DNA from: Syncephalis plumigaleata
Lineage: Eukaryota > Zoopagomycota > Zoopagomycetes > Zoopagales > Piptocephalidaceae
Length of the DNA: 64,000 bases
Direction: 5' to 3'
Assembly: GCA_025201365.1 (NCBI GenBank)
Contig: JAIXMF010000007.1
Location: 806,001 to 870,000, forward strand
Part shown: positions 49,424 to 59,950 of the stretch, in pieces
Position numbering within the stretch: the first letter of the stretch is position 1
How the letters are laid out: the number at the start of each line of letters is the position of its first letter
Notes under the pieces: generated by a model
Seen by the model: only the letters and a program-made list of their open reading frames with translations
What the model was told of the DNA's origin: nothing
Databases searched by the model: none
Program-made: the position numbers and the translations under genes

Positions 49424-52400
49424 TTAGAGCATAGCCTTATAGGCGAATATCATGCAATACTTCCAGTACACCAGTGCCACTTGCCCATATCTGTACCCAT
49501 TCGGGCAGTGTTCCCTAATCTTGCCGATAAACGAGGAATGACGCTCGATATCGTCGAATTCACACTTTAACTTGATTAGATCGTTCGGTTGAGCACCTAT
49601 AACGCGGAATGCCCATGGCTCATCGAATCGACCAAGTATAATGCCAGCATGTGTAATCGGTATGTCTGATGCAAGCCAATCGTCCGACGATGAATGTTCC
49701 TGATTTGCACCGAATTGCGCGGATGATGTGGCTATGCTATCGGGTTGTTTATCGGAAAATGACATTTGGAATGGTTCCAAACCACGATAACCATCCGTTC
49801 GATGGCGTAACACGGCTAGCGGGTAAGGCTTCGGTAATGTCAAATAACAATAGCGAGATTCTGGCGTGTACACTTGCACGAGTCCAACGGAATCTTTGAC
49901 AGCGCGTACATTCACCGGTGGCCAATGACTAAACTTTGGCGACTCTATCGTCCAGGTGATACTAGGCCAAGTGGTGCCACGAGCCAGCACCGACGTCTTA
50001 TTGTATCCATCTGGGTGAGTTGTGCTATGTGTGTAGCTACTCGGTCTAGATCGCGTGGACCTATCAATGACATGATGTTGGTGTCGTTGTTGGGCGTGTA
50101 ACGTTGACGTGTCATTACTTTGACGGGTGTATTGACGGAATAGTCACTCAGTAGCAGTAATACAAGTGTTATTACCGATGCAATCTGTAATTGGAAACTA
50201 GTCCATGGCTTGATGGATAGCCCGCTATTCACCGGTCGTTTAGGTAGGAATGGTATGAGTGGTAGTGTAATGGTTGCTGCTAACACGCTCAATGCTGCGT
50301 ATACTACATTCGTAATATTAGTACATGGATAGATGTCATCAATAATGATGTGTACATGAATCGTTACTTACACGCAAAGGCAGGCACGCCATCCACGATA
50401 TTTGGTGCAAATCCATTAAGGATTACATCTGTAATATCCATGAATAGTGCCGATGGTAGAATGGCACAAAGAAGAAGACGACCGAAGCCTGAGGCACGAT
50501 TCCATCCCATACAATCACTTATTTCACCGTAGATTATGGCGGATATGCAGCCGATTAAGCCGAACTGCACATAGTAGAGTGCTCCAGTTCGATATTGATA
50601 TGCGATAAATGTTGCAAACAACACCGCTAATGACCATACCATACAAAGACCGGCTAGACGTAGTTGTCCATTAAGCGGACGATGCCAGCGATGATAGCGA
50701 GAAAAGTCCATTGCATAGATGGAAAGCAACACGAACACAATGAGCGACCAGTTAGGATGACGATAAATGACCAATTGATTGAGCAACGAGAATACAGTCG
50801 ACCATATCAAACCAATAAGAATCGCCGCTAGCATACTCAGTAGTGTTTGTAGTGTGGCATGCACTAATAGTTTGATCGTGCCACTCATCGTAGTATTCGG
50901 TGTTTGTCGCGTATGTTTGACTAGTATCCTTAGTGTTAACACGCTAGCAAGCACTAGTAGTATAACATTTTCCCATTGATATTTGGCATAGTCACTTGTA
51001 ATCATGACACGTCCGAATAAATCATAATAAACGCTAAACAAACGTTTTGGTCGCTTAGATTCTACAGCATCAAAGGTTGCCTCGGTACGTGGTGATATTT
51101 CAATGAGATTCGCCACTTTTGTAGCGTACGCCAATAGATTGTCACCGATATACTGGAGGGAATTGGACTAATCGATTCCGTAGCATCTTTCTGCGTGTGA
51201 TACCAGCCACGTCTCTCGTAGAATGCCATATCTATACCGGGCCATTTCTTTTGATATACAACATAGTCGGTACCACTATCACATAGTGATTGCTCAGCTA
51301 TTATTGCCACTATTCTATCTAATTGTAAGCTCGTTTACTTACCTTCTAATAATACCTGCGGCAAACAAGTCATTAGCAATGACATTGCCATGAGTGTGTG
51401 GCACTGTAGCCGCCCATCCTTCAAGTACATCAGCACCCGATACTTGGAATACCATTGCTTTACCACCAACACCACCACAATCTATTGACGAGGATTTGGT
51501 TACATTACATACAATGATGAAGAACAACATCGTAAATGTTTCTTACCTATATTAATAAATGAGTGTACATATTCCGCCCAAGGATGTTGCAGGAATGCTC
51601 GTGTTCCCAATAGCCCGACTTCTTCGCCGTTGTTAAGGTTAAACATCAAACCATGTCGAGTGGGTGGATTGTGAATGATGGCACGAATCAGCTAAGAAGT
51701 CATTATTATCACTATTACTATTATACAGCTAGCTTTACTGGCATAATGATTACTTACTTCAAGAAGGGAAGCTACGGCCATACCATTGTCTGAGGCACCA
51801 TTACTTGTAGGTACCGAGTCTAGTCAATGAATGAATAAACAAACTAAAATATCCACTAGTAATAGTTATATTACCATAATGAGCTGAAAACAAGATGGAC
51901 TTGTTTGTTTCGACGCCTGGAAAGCGTAGCAATAGATTGCGTGAATGGTAGAACATGCCCATTTTAGCATCGATGGCATCACGCGGAATACCGGCCATAT
52001 CCGCGTCAAACGACACGTCCGAGTTGTAATAGACGGCTCTATCCTCGAAATCTATCTCGACTGATCGATTGGCTGCCATGGCTACCTCCTGCAAACGACG
52101 TAGCTCATCCTCCAGATAGGCACGACTGACATCATTTTCTCGACTGTTGATGGGATGTGGTTTTGAGGCAAATTGTTGCAAATGATACCAAGCGGCATCT
52201 CCAGAGAACTCGGATGATTGACCGGCAGCATCAAGTGGCTTAGAGTGAGGTAGTTTGAAAAATGACCAATTAACCAGTAGCATCGTGATACCATAGGCAG
52301 CGATAATGGCCAGCAATGCTAATGAACCACGGCCGGTCGACGATGGTCGTGTTTGATTCAAGGGATCGATATAATGTCATCATGCTCCTTGGACGCTGCG

Positions 52401-52498
52401 CTATTTGATAATAACGGCTGTTGCTCAGTACTTTGTCGATATTCATTGGACGTGCCTTCAGTACCGCATGACGTGTACGTTGTCGCATATTGACAAAG
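49424..52498 (-). CDS. PFF1: Vacuolar membrane M28 metalloprotease, Pff1 type, frame-broken
   Basis: Multi-pass vacuolar membrane zinc aminopeptidase family (yeast YBR074W, animal Fxna). After a cytosolic tail (PLLSNSAASKEHDDIIS) comes one membrane span (GSLALLAIIAAYGITMLLV). The M28 catalytic domain follows with all ligands visible: FSAHYDSVPTSNGASDNGMA (His, Asp), NLNNGEEVGLLGTRAFLQHP (catalytic Glu pair), SGTDYVVYQKKWPGIDMAFY (Asp) and GWYHTQKDA (His). Downstream is a block of six or more spans (ENVILLVLASVLTLRILV, LIGLIWSTVFSLLNQLVIY, GLCMVWSLAVLFATFIAY) and a lumenal C-terminal domain ending FAYKAML. Frame breaks lie near 51,135 and 49,975 and in the first 150 bases, so the start (52498, MRQRTRHAV) is uncertain. 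Confidence 0.83.
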
Positions 52499-52936
52499 GA
52501 ATAGTTGCTGATTAGGAGGGAGACAAAAGAGATACACAACAAGCAACGAGTATTGGTAAATATTGGACAAGAGGTGGGAATATGAACAAATTGATAATGG
52601 CATTCAATGTATTTGGGGTAATGTGATGACGATGATGACGATGATGATGAGGTAAAATGTTTTTATCAAATGCGTTAACCGGTTGGAAAAACACTGTATT
52701 TACTGAATGATTTTTTTCACCGAAATTTGTTAGTCCATTGTCTGCTTTTGTTTTTTTATTGCTAAAAGATCTTTCTTCGCATCTATGTAAGTACAAGTGT
52801 TTCTTTGCTATCGTTTATGAATCTCTAACGCTCTAGTCTATGTGTGTCATCATTATGCACTAATCGTGATAGTAAGTAGCTTGTATAGCTTTCCGTATCA
52901 ATTTACTTATATTTGACGTAGAAAAAAGCATTTTCA
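52499..52936. other. Divergent promoter region PFF1 / RPB6
   Basis: A divergent intergenic region; a GATGAT/GACGAT run lies near 52625-52650. No gene recognised. Confidence 0.45.
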
Positions 52937-53357
52937 ATGGACCACAGCGAACTACAAGAAGATGGGACTCGCGTCCAGATCTTGCCCATAAAGACGGAAG
53001 GCGACGATGGACAGGGTGCCGCGTGGAGTGAAGCCGGTCAAGGACCGAAAGATCTCAAGGATCGTACCACTACACCATATATGACCAAGTATGAACGAGC
53101 ACGTATTCTAGGTACTCGCGCCTTGCAAATCAGGTAAATTGCATGATTAGTTCGATGCATAAGCAAACAGGGATAGTTTATTGATTTACAAATATCATAG
53201 TATGAATGCACCAGTACTAGTAGAGTTGGAGGGAGAAACGGACCCGCTTGTTATTGCACACAAGGAACTGGTGGAAAAGAAGATCCCATTGATTATACGA
53301 CGCTTTCTACCGGATGGCAGCTATGAAGACTGGCCAGCCGAGGACTTGATTGTTTAG
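52937..53357 (+). CDS. RPO26: RNA polymerases I, II and III shared subunit RPB6 (Rpo26)
   Basis: Omega-like assembly subunit common to the three nuclear RNA polymerases. Two exons (52937-53133 and 53201-53357), about 117 residues. The core is exact to the family: [60 protein letters not shown] and [10 protein letters not shown]. The N-terminal 40 residues ([20 protein letters not shown] onward) lack the long Asp/Glu tract of most homologues. The intron is GTAAAT ... ATCATAG, in phase. Confidence 0.96.
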
Positions 53358-53397
53358 AGTAGCATAGTGGAGGATAGTTGTTTAATAAATTAACCAG

Positions 53398-54648
53398 TTA
53401 AACATACGTGTAGATAGGTGCATCCACATGCCAGTGCGTAGAAAGATGTGTAGGATGAACGTGATCAACAAAGTGTTGTCGCCATTGTCGTATGAACGCT
53501 TCAAGGTCTGGCCAGCGACATGTTCTACGTTGAGCGTCGATCGTTTCTTGTCGCCTTACTAGTTGCTCGACCACATAGGCATCATGCTCGATAAACTCTG
53601 GTCCTTTTACTCGTTGCTTTAGCAAGCTAGCACGTTCCAATACTTGACGTGGTATACCTAGCACTATCTCCGTCTGATCCGTAAATGTTTCCCTAGTCTG
53701 ATTGCGCCACCATTCTTTTACGAGGTTTACCAGCATCTCTTGACGTTCTTGTGGTATTTTATTCCTATGCAATAATAGCGCGGATGCAGCACGACGAACT
53801 GCTCCTTCCTCGCGACACTCCACCCATCCCATCCCTTCTAGTGGAATGCCGTATTGTATGGCTAGTGACTTTTTAAACGTCAATGCCACTTGCTCGTATT
53901 TATCATGACAATGTCCGCATAACGGCAGAATATCGTAACTCTGACTAAGCTTAGTTATTTCTATTCAATACAATTAGAATGTAAACTTACAGATCGTGAC
54001 TTGACCGTCAATGGCATATGATGACGATAGACTTCCGGTACTATTCGTAACGTAATTATGTTATTACTACTTATTTGACATATAATAATAAAAATCATAA
54101 TGATAAGCATAGCAGCCGTAACATACCAACATGATGCATTGTCAAATGTTGACTACTACCACAGCCTACACATTGATCTTGTCGATCTTCCAGATAGTAC
54201 GCGTCACCTGCACGTCCTCGTCCACGAGTGATAAAGTTCAATTGTATAACAGTAGAACAATTGTCTTCATCTTCCTTGACAAGTCCCAGGTCATTTAGAC
54301 GACTAGTATCATCTATTAATTCGGCCAAACCGCGAGATAAATACCAATCAATTCGTTTTCTGCCACGTGTGTCAATTATTCGCTTATTATCTCTCTCGCT
54401 ATCTCCCGTCAACAACGACATACTTACCTTCCACAACGAAACAGTAATTCGCCCTCAATCGACAATACAGCACAGTTGTCGTAGATTGCTCTAGACCTGG
54501 TGGGACGAGGTTGCTGCTGCTGCTGTTCTGACAGCGCTGCTGCTGCCGGTAGTGACGGTAGTGACGGTAATGACGAATGAGACATGAGGAACAAAGGAGG
54601 ATCGTAATCATAGACATGCGCGATTTTTTTGAGGGATTTTCGAACCAA
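53398..54648 (-). CDS. EXD2-type HNH protein lacking the exonuclease domain
   Basis: Four exons, about 340 residues. The central part matches the C-terminal region of EXD2-like proteins: SRAIYDNCAVLSIEGELLFR, CGRKRIDWYLSRGLAELI, a linker, then a treble-clef HNH motif CVGCGSSQHLTMHHVVPEVY, RHHMPLTVKSRSSYDILPLC and GHCHDKYEQ, with two C-x2-C pairs and the histidines. A helical C-terminus ends DAPIYTYV. The 3'-5' exonuclease (DEDD) domain that precedes this module in animal EXD2 is absent; the N-terminus is only a short Ser/Pro/Gln-rich stretch. Introns near 54,365-54,430, 54,000-54,125 and 53,935-53,990 join in phase. Start either at 54648 or at the internal Met (MSHSSLPS). A nucleic-acid role is inferred, not shown. 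Confidence 0.72.
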
Positions 54649-54909
54649 TCATTTCACGTGAAACCTGTCTAGGAATGACGTGAAGCATGATGCGATGAGT
54701 GAATTAATCAGCACGAGAGAGAGACAAATCTTGACGACATCGGTTGCAACAGGTTGAACCATCCGGTCTAGAACTATTTAAAGTGGCCGGACGACCAGAC
54801 GCCGGAACTACTCGCCTCTTCACTTTCTTTCGTCCTCTCTCTTCTGCTTCTTCTGCTTCTGCATCTTATTGTGCTTCATTTTCAATTAGTCTTTCATCAA
54901 TTAGCAAAA
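54649..54909. promoter_or_regulatory. Divergent promoter / pyrimidine-rich SOD1 leader
   Basis: A short divergent intergenic region. A CTTCTGCTTCTTCTGC-like pyrimidine tract at about 54815-54865 lies directly upstream of the SOD1 start, as in highly expressed fungal genes. No specific factor site is claimed. Confidence 0.4.
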
Positions 54910-55639
54910 ATGGTTAAAGCCGTTGCTGTACTCCGTGGTGACTCGACCGTTACCGGTACTATTCACTTTGAACAAGCCAACGAAGACACTGCCGTTTCAG
55001 TTACCGGAACCTTGGAGGGTTTGAAGCCCGGCAAGCATGGTTTCCATGTCCAGTAAGTGGTCAACAGCAATACAATATGATTGACAAGGATTGTACTAAT
55101 CATTTGTTTTGTTTTTCTACGTATCTAGTGAGTTCGGTGACAATACCAATGGCTGCACATCGGCAGGATCCCATTACAATCCACACTCCAAGTCTCATGG
55201 TGCGCCAACTGACGAGAATCGACATGCAGGCGATCTTGGCAATATTGAAGCCAATGTATCTGGTGTCGCCGAAGTAAATATCGTCGATAAGCACCTCAAG
55301 TTGATTGGTCCATACAGCATCATTGGGTGGGTGAAGCGTGCTTTTTTATCTTTCTTTATTTGTTTTGCTCTATCATTCTACATATAGCAATGCTAACGTA
55401 TATACTTAATCTACCACTATCATATCTATTTGCTTGTTCTTCACAGTCGTACCATTGTAGTTCACACTGACGAGGATGACCTTGGTCAAGGTAGTAGCCC
55501 ACAATCATTGGTTACTGGCAATGCTGGTGGCCGTGAAGCATGCGGTGTGATCGGTACGTATTGAATGAGCAGATATATTATATACTATTATTTACTAATC
55601 TATAATGCTATCTCATTGTTTATAGGTGTTACCTCGTAA
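54910..55639 (+). CDS. SOD1: Cu/Zn superoxide dismutase
   Basis: Cytosolic superoxide dismutase. Four exons give about 155 residues. The product starts [20 protein letters not shown]. Copper and zinc ligands are visible in [14 protein letters not shown] (two copper His and the disulfide Cys), [13 protein letters not shown] (bridging and zinc His), NRHAGDLGN (zinc His and Asp) and [10 protein letters not shown] (copper His). The second disulfide Cys and the active-site Arg are in [10 protein letters not shown]. Introns start GTAAGT, GTGGGT and GTACGT, all in phase. No breaks. Confidence 0.97.
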
Positions 55640-55914
55640 ATGGACATTACTTGTATATCAAGAAGCGTACAATTTATGTGTGTACGTGTGCATACATGTT
55701 CAGTCAATAAACATCATGTTTCATACGTAGCATTTTGTGTAAACGTCAATGCATAGATATTTATATACCATGACGTGTATCAATGTAATTCACGCTCGTT
55801 TATTTATCTCATTACGTCGTTTCTCTCTCATTCGTGTCACACATACATACACAAGCATACATACAAGCATATATACACGGTGTACACTCACACTATTGTG
55901 TGTTATCAATCAAT

Positions 55915-58363
55915 ATGCAGGCACAGGTATAACTTTTATTGTGAATATGTATTGTATAAAATACAAATGAGTGAATTGATAAACAATAGGCACTTCGTAC
56001 GGAACAAGCACAAGTAGTGCCAACACAACAAACTAGTTGTCAACTTGTGAAGCAACTATTACTCACTGGCATTACTTGTATCGCTTATTTACGGTGAGCT
56101 CCACTCGATGTATACTTGCCATTATCGATAATGACATTTATACGTGCTTACTTAGTTCCTTCTTTGATGAAAGTGCCTATGCAAGCGAGAAATACGATGG
56201 TGAGTGAATGGGCGTGTAACATTCATGCATATACGCATACATTCAATTTATCAATATGTCTTATTTATTGTGATGATTAAATGCAATAGGACAATCGGTT
56301 AAACGGTTGATTCGTGGTAAATTTCCGAATGTTGATTCCTTACTAGACTGGATTGTAAGTGCGTCCATCTATCTAGCAAGCAAGCAAGCATAGATGCACA
56401 TGTAATACCTTATCATTATACTTTTCTCTTTTCCTATAGGAACTTGGATGTTTCGAGGCACTCGATAAACACTATGTATGCAGTATAACTATTATTATTA
56501 CTATCACTATTACTAATAAGGATACGTATAAATAGTTACGATCAGCAGTTATTGGTGTTTACTTGGATCCAACTAATCCACAATTACTGGCAGAGTCTTA
56601 TACCTTCAACATCGACTATCAAGATCAAGTGACGTTAGAGGGTGCAAAGTCAAATACGTCAGATATCATCAATCAGAATATCAAGCAATTGATACGACGA
56701 CTCATCCTACTTACTCAAACATTACGGTAAGCGTACTGATACTATAGTCAATTGGTGTGGATGTCTCTAATCAGTGTGACTTTCATCATAGCCTCTTCCA
56801 GGTAGGTGTACTCTATTAGTTGGAATAATACATTCTCGTAATAAATGGTAACCATTAAATGGATGCAGATCAACGATACGTGTCTATACGTCTCTATTAT
56901 TACGACAATACGCCGTCATCCTATGAACCACCTGGGTTCATGGCGGCTACCGATGAGCAAAAGAGTATAGTATTCATACACCAGCCTGAGCTTATAAACA
57001 TTGGACAGCCAAGCTATCCTATCATAGGTAAGTGAGTGGGGAATAACTAATTCGATGATAATTAATTCACTCGTCATACTTTATCATAGTATTGGAATGC
57101 AAGTCAACACGGTCATCGATCAGCTGAACGAGGATAACAATATGCCACCAGCGGTGAACAATCCAGTATCACCTGCACCTCTGCGGAATGCACACAACAA
57201 GCGATCCAGTCTGACACGAGTACTGTATGGGGTAGACTTAGTCATGAACTTGGTAGAGACTCGATCAGATACGAGTTATGCTGGGTAGGGCACGCTATTC
57301 ATCGCAATACTCGATAATTTTATTTGCTAAGCTTTATTCTACAGACCACGCAACCGATCAATCCCGATGCACTCGTTGAATGGCAACCAAATACGCAATT
57401 ACCTATAGGCAAGTCAATGGATAGCATTGGTACATCTACTAATAGCATCGAGTAGACTTTGAATCATCCATTGCAGATTTCCGGGAAACTCAACCCATTC
57501 GCATTAATGCAGGTGTCGTGGATTTAAATCCAAGCATTGACGGTGAAACTGAGCAGCAACTCGTAGTTGAATGTCCCTGTGGAATTAAACAGACTGAACG
57601 TAACATGGTGAGCTATCATTGATACTTCTCTTACTAGTATTTTATTTTCTAAGGAACCATCTAGATTTACTGCGAGTTATGCCATAAATGGGGACATATC
57701 CATTGCTACGGCTACCTAGGCTGCACTGATCCACGATTACCGAAATATCACATATGCTACGCGTGTATTATGAAACATTTCAACAAGGAGACAATAAGCA
57801 TCCGCATACTACTACTACTACTACTAATAGAAATAAACGTACTGTACGGAAATTGGCTCGGAATCGTCGTGCTTTAGGCATTCTATGGAATGAAGGATGG
57901 CCTGGTGCAACTGAAAAGTTCACTCAACGTATTGGTAAGTAGTCAAGCATATATATATGTATTTTGTTGTAGCAATGCTAATACCATTAACTACATCGTA
58001 TAAGGAGTATCACTCAATACGGGTCAACGAATAAAGAAACTACTAATAGAATGGGGATTTCTATTTAGTAAAAACAAATCGACTACTCGTATACGTGATC
58101 TTCAAGTGAATCGTGTTGGAATGGCAGAGCACTACAAGCGTTTCTTTAATCCTATGAGTTTCAATCAGTTGCTGACATCGGGTGAATTCGACGGTCAAAT
58201 GGATTTAACACCATCAAGCACATCATCATCAATAATTTCGAATGGATTTAGCCAGGAGGTTTATTCGATGAGAACACCCAGTGAAATAGCTGCTAATACG
58301 AGCAATGATGGCACGATGGATATGGCAAATGCTACCGCTGCTAATCAGGTAACAAAGAAATGA
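55915..58363 (+). CDS. HOP1: Meiotic chromosome axis protein Hop1 (HORMA-PHD-winged helix)
   Basis: Hop1 builds the meiotic axis and promotes interhomologue recombination. I infer the start at 55915 because MQAQ splices (GTATAAC ... ACAATAG) in phase to ALRTEQAQVVPTQQTSCQLV, then KQLLLTGITCIAYLR|SFFDES. The HORMA domain continues QSVKRLIRGKFPNVDSLLDW, YTFNIDYQDQVTLEG, a 10-base microexon giving LRPLPDQRYVSIRLYYYDN and SYEPPGFMAATDE. A PHD finger follows: VECPCGIKQTERNMIYCELC, HKWGHIHCYGYLGC, YHICYACIM (C4-H-C3 spacing). A winged-helix-like stretch (RRALGILWNEGWPGATEKFT, IKKLLIEWGFLF) and a disordered tail close the protein. Frame changes are needed near 57,085, 57,290 and 57,780, and one intron (57409-57476) uses GC-AG. 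Confidence 0.85.
56792..56801 (+). other. 10-base microexon of HOP1
   Basis: CCTCTTCCAG flanked by CATCATAG and GTAGGT. Joining it restores the conserved HORMA string LRPLPDQRYVSIRLYYYD, comparable to 'L-x-P-L-P-D-x-R-x' in other Hop1/HORMAD proteins. Confidence 0.8.
57409..57476 (+). other. Probable GC-AG intron of HOP1
   Basis: CCTATAG is followed by GCAAGTCAAT and the acceptor is CATTGCAG. The join gives QLPIDFRETQPIRINAG in frame with the PHD exon. No GT donor is available. Confidence 0.65.
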
Positions 58364-58481
58364 TAAAACAATAACAACAGCATCACTGTGCAGATTTATT
58401 GACATGTTTAACACAATGATGGGGAATTACTATAAAAAAGCTAGCTACACTCGATAAACGAAATGACACGTCGTCGTATCA

Positions 58482-59329
58482 TCAAGCAACATCAGAAGCT
58501 AATGTAGCATCAGCACCATTCAAGATGTCGATTACCTTAATGTAGTCAGCGTTTGATTGCACACACACGCCGCGGCGCGAGTACATTATTCCATTTGTCG
58601 TTATTGCATTAGTAGCATTACCATTGCTTAATCCTATTACGTATACTTCGTATATAACTACTCCAAGTGTACCGAACCATAGATCTATCAACCAGCGACA
58701 GTATACCTCCAAACAATAAAGTGATATATTGAAGAATGCTTTGATTAGATTTGTTATCCACCGACTCAGACGAGTGCTTAACATCCATCTAGTTATGATG
58801 ACAAACAATAGCAGTATCGTTCTAATGAATCCTTTGGCTCGATATATATCAAACAAATCATTGAGGGACATGCTAGAACAGGGAGGGGAGGTCGTTGATG
58901 CTACTATTACCGTAACTGGTTGTGGGGAAGGTGTATCGATGTTGTTAGTTAGACATGGACCATTCGTATATAATGGCAGTGCTGACATATTGACATCTCT
59001 GCTATGTTCACATTCGGTGCGATGGCCAAATAATTTGAATGAAATTGATTGTCATTACTGGAAAGTGTTGTACTCTCGGTTACTATTACAGCAACGCAAT
59101 CAGACGACTGTGATGTTGCAACTTCATTCTTATTAGCATCCAAGATAACAGCAGCCAATTCTCGTGTATCTTGCGGAGGACACGATTTGTTACGTTTACC
59201 TCGTCGACGAGGACGACGATGATGATATTGACGGCGATCAGTTTGATTACGCTTTGTTGCAGGCTTCCTATTCTTAATATCTACCCATACGCTAATCAAC
59301 TTTTTACGCTCTTTACCGGTAAAATTCAT
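58482..59329 (-). CDS. Unrecognised membrane protein, probably one broken frame
   Basis: The N-terminal part starts MNFTGKERKKLISVWVDIKN with a very basic stretch (RRQYHHRRPRRRGKRNK). At about 58,970 the frame changes to ALPLYTNGPCLTNNIDTPSP. Two hydrophobic segments follow (RTILLLFVIITRWML and a longer one around EVYCRWLIDLWFGTLGVVIY), ending TLASDVA. No family recognised. The two halves may be joined by an unseen intron or an indel, or may be separate genes. Confidence 0.4.
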
Positions 59330-59575
59330 GGTTAACGAATGTATAATGAAACGAGTAGTATCGAGAAAGAAAAGCGACCAACAATATAGTCGATGATGTA
59401 GCAACATATATGTGTGTGCGTATATCAGCTGTAATCTATCATAAATATATCATGGAGCAATCAATACATAACATCCATTAGCCAGCTTATATATCAATAG
59501 TAAATAGTTAGAATTAGCAGTCACCCTCTTAATTGCTTGAAATTGACGCTTTGTGAACTGCTTGATGATAAGCAA
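59330..59575. other. Intergenic
   Basis: AT-rich; nothing recognised. Confidence 0.45.
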
Positions 59576-59728
59576 TTAAGGATTCCAGTCCAGACTTGCT
59601 GATGTAGCTCTACATATTGGACATGGTGTTGGATTGCCAGACCCTCGGCTAAAATCACCACCACCATTGTAAACTGAGTAGTGATTAAGAAGCCGTAGAA
59701 ATGATTGATGCTTCGGTATTAATGCCAT
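59576..59728 (-). CDS. 50-residue mini-protein with CPxC motif
   Basis: An uninterrupted ATG-to-TAA frame of 50 codons: MALIPKHQSFLRLLNHYSVY, then NGGGDFSRGSGNPTPCPICR and ATSASLDWNP. The composition is balanced, unlike the surrounding AT-rich DNA, and it has a C-P-I-C pair. It is divergent from the gene at 59951 across a short shared promoter region. It could be a complete small protein or the last exon of a spliced gene (an internal CTACTCAG could serve as an acceptor). Not a family I recognise. Confidence 0.4.
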   Translation of the reverse strand: MALIPKHQSFLRLLNHYSVYNGGGDFSRGSGNPTPCPICRATSASLDWNP

Positions 59729-59950
59729 CGTAATTAGAGAGATGATGATGATTCGAAAAAAGATGATTCAATTAGTAAACAAAAAGTGATATTCGGTCAA
59801 CCCTTTTTTTTTTTAAATCCCATACTTGCTGTTTTCACACTATCTACAAATACCAACAGAACTTTTTCTTCCTTTACTTGCTATTATTTGTAGAGCAACA
59901 ACCAGTTGACGTAATCAACTAGTATAGATTAGCGTGTACCACTCGTTAGT

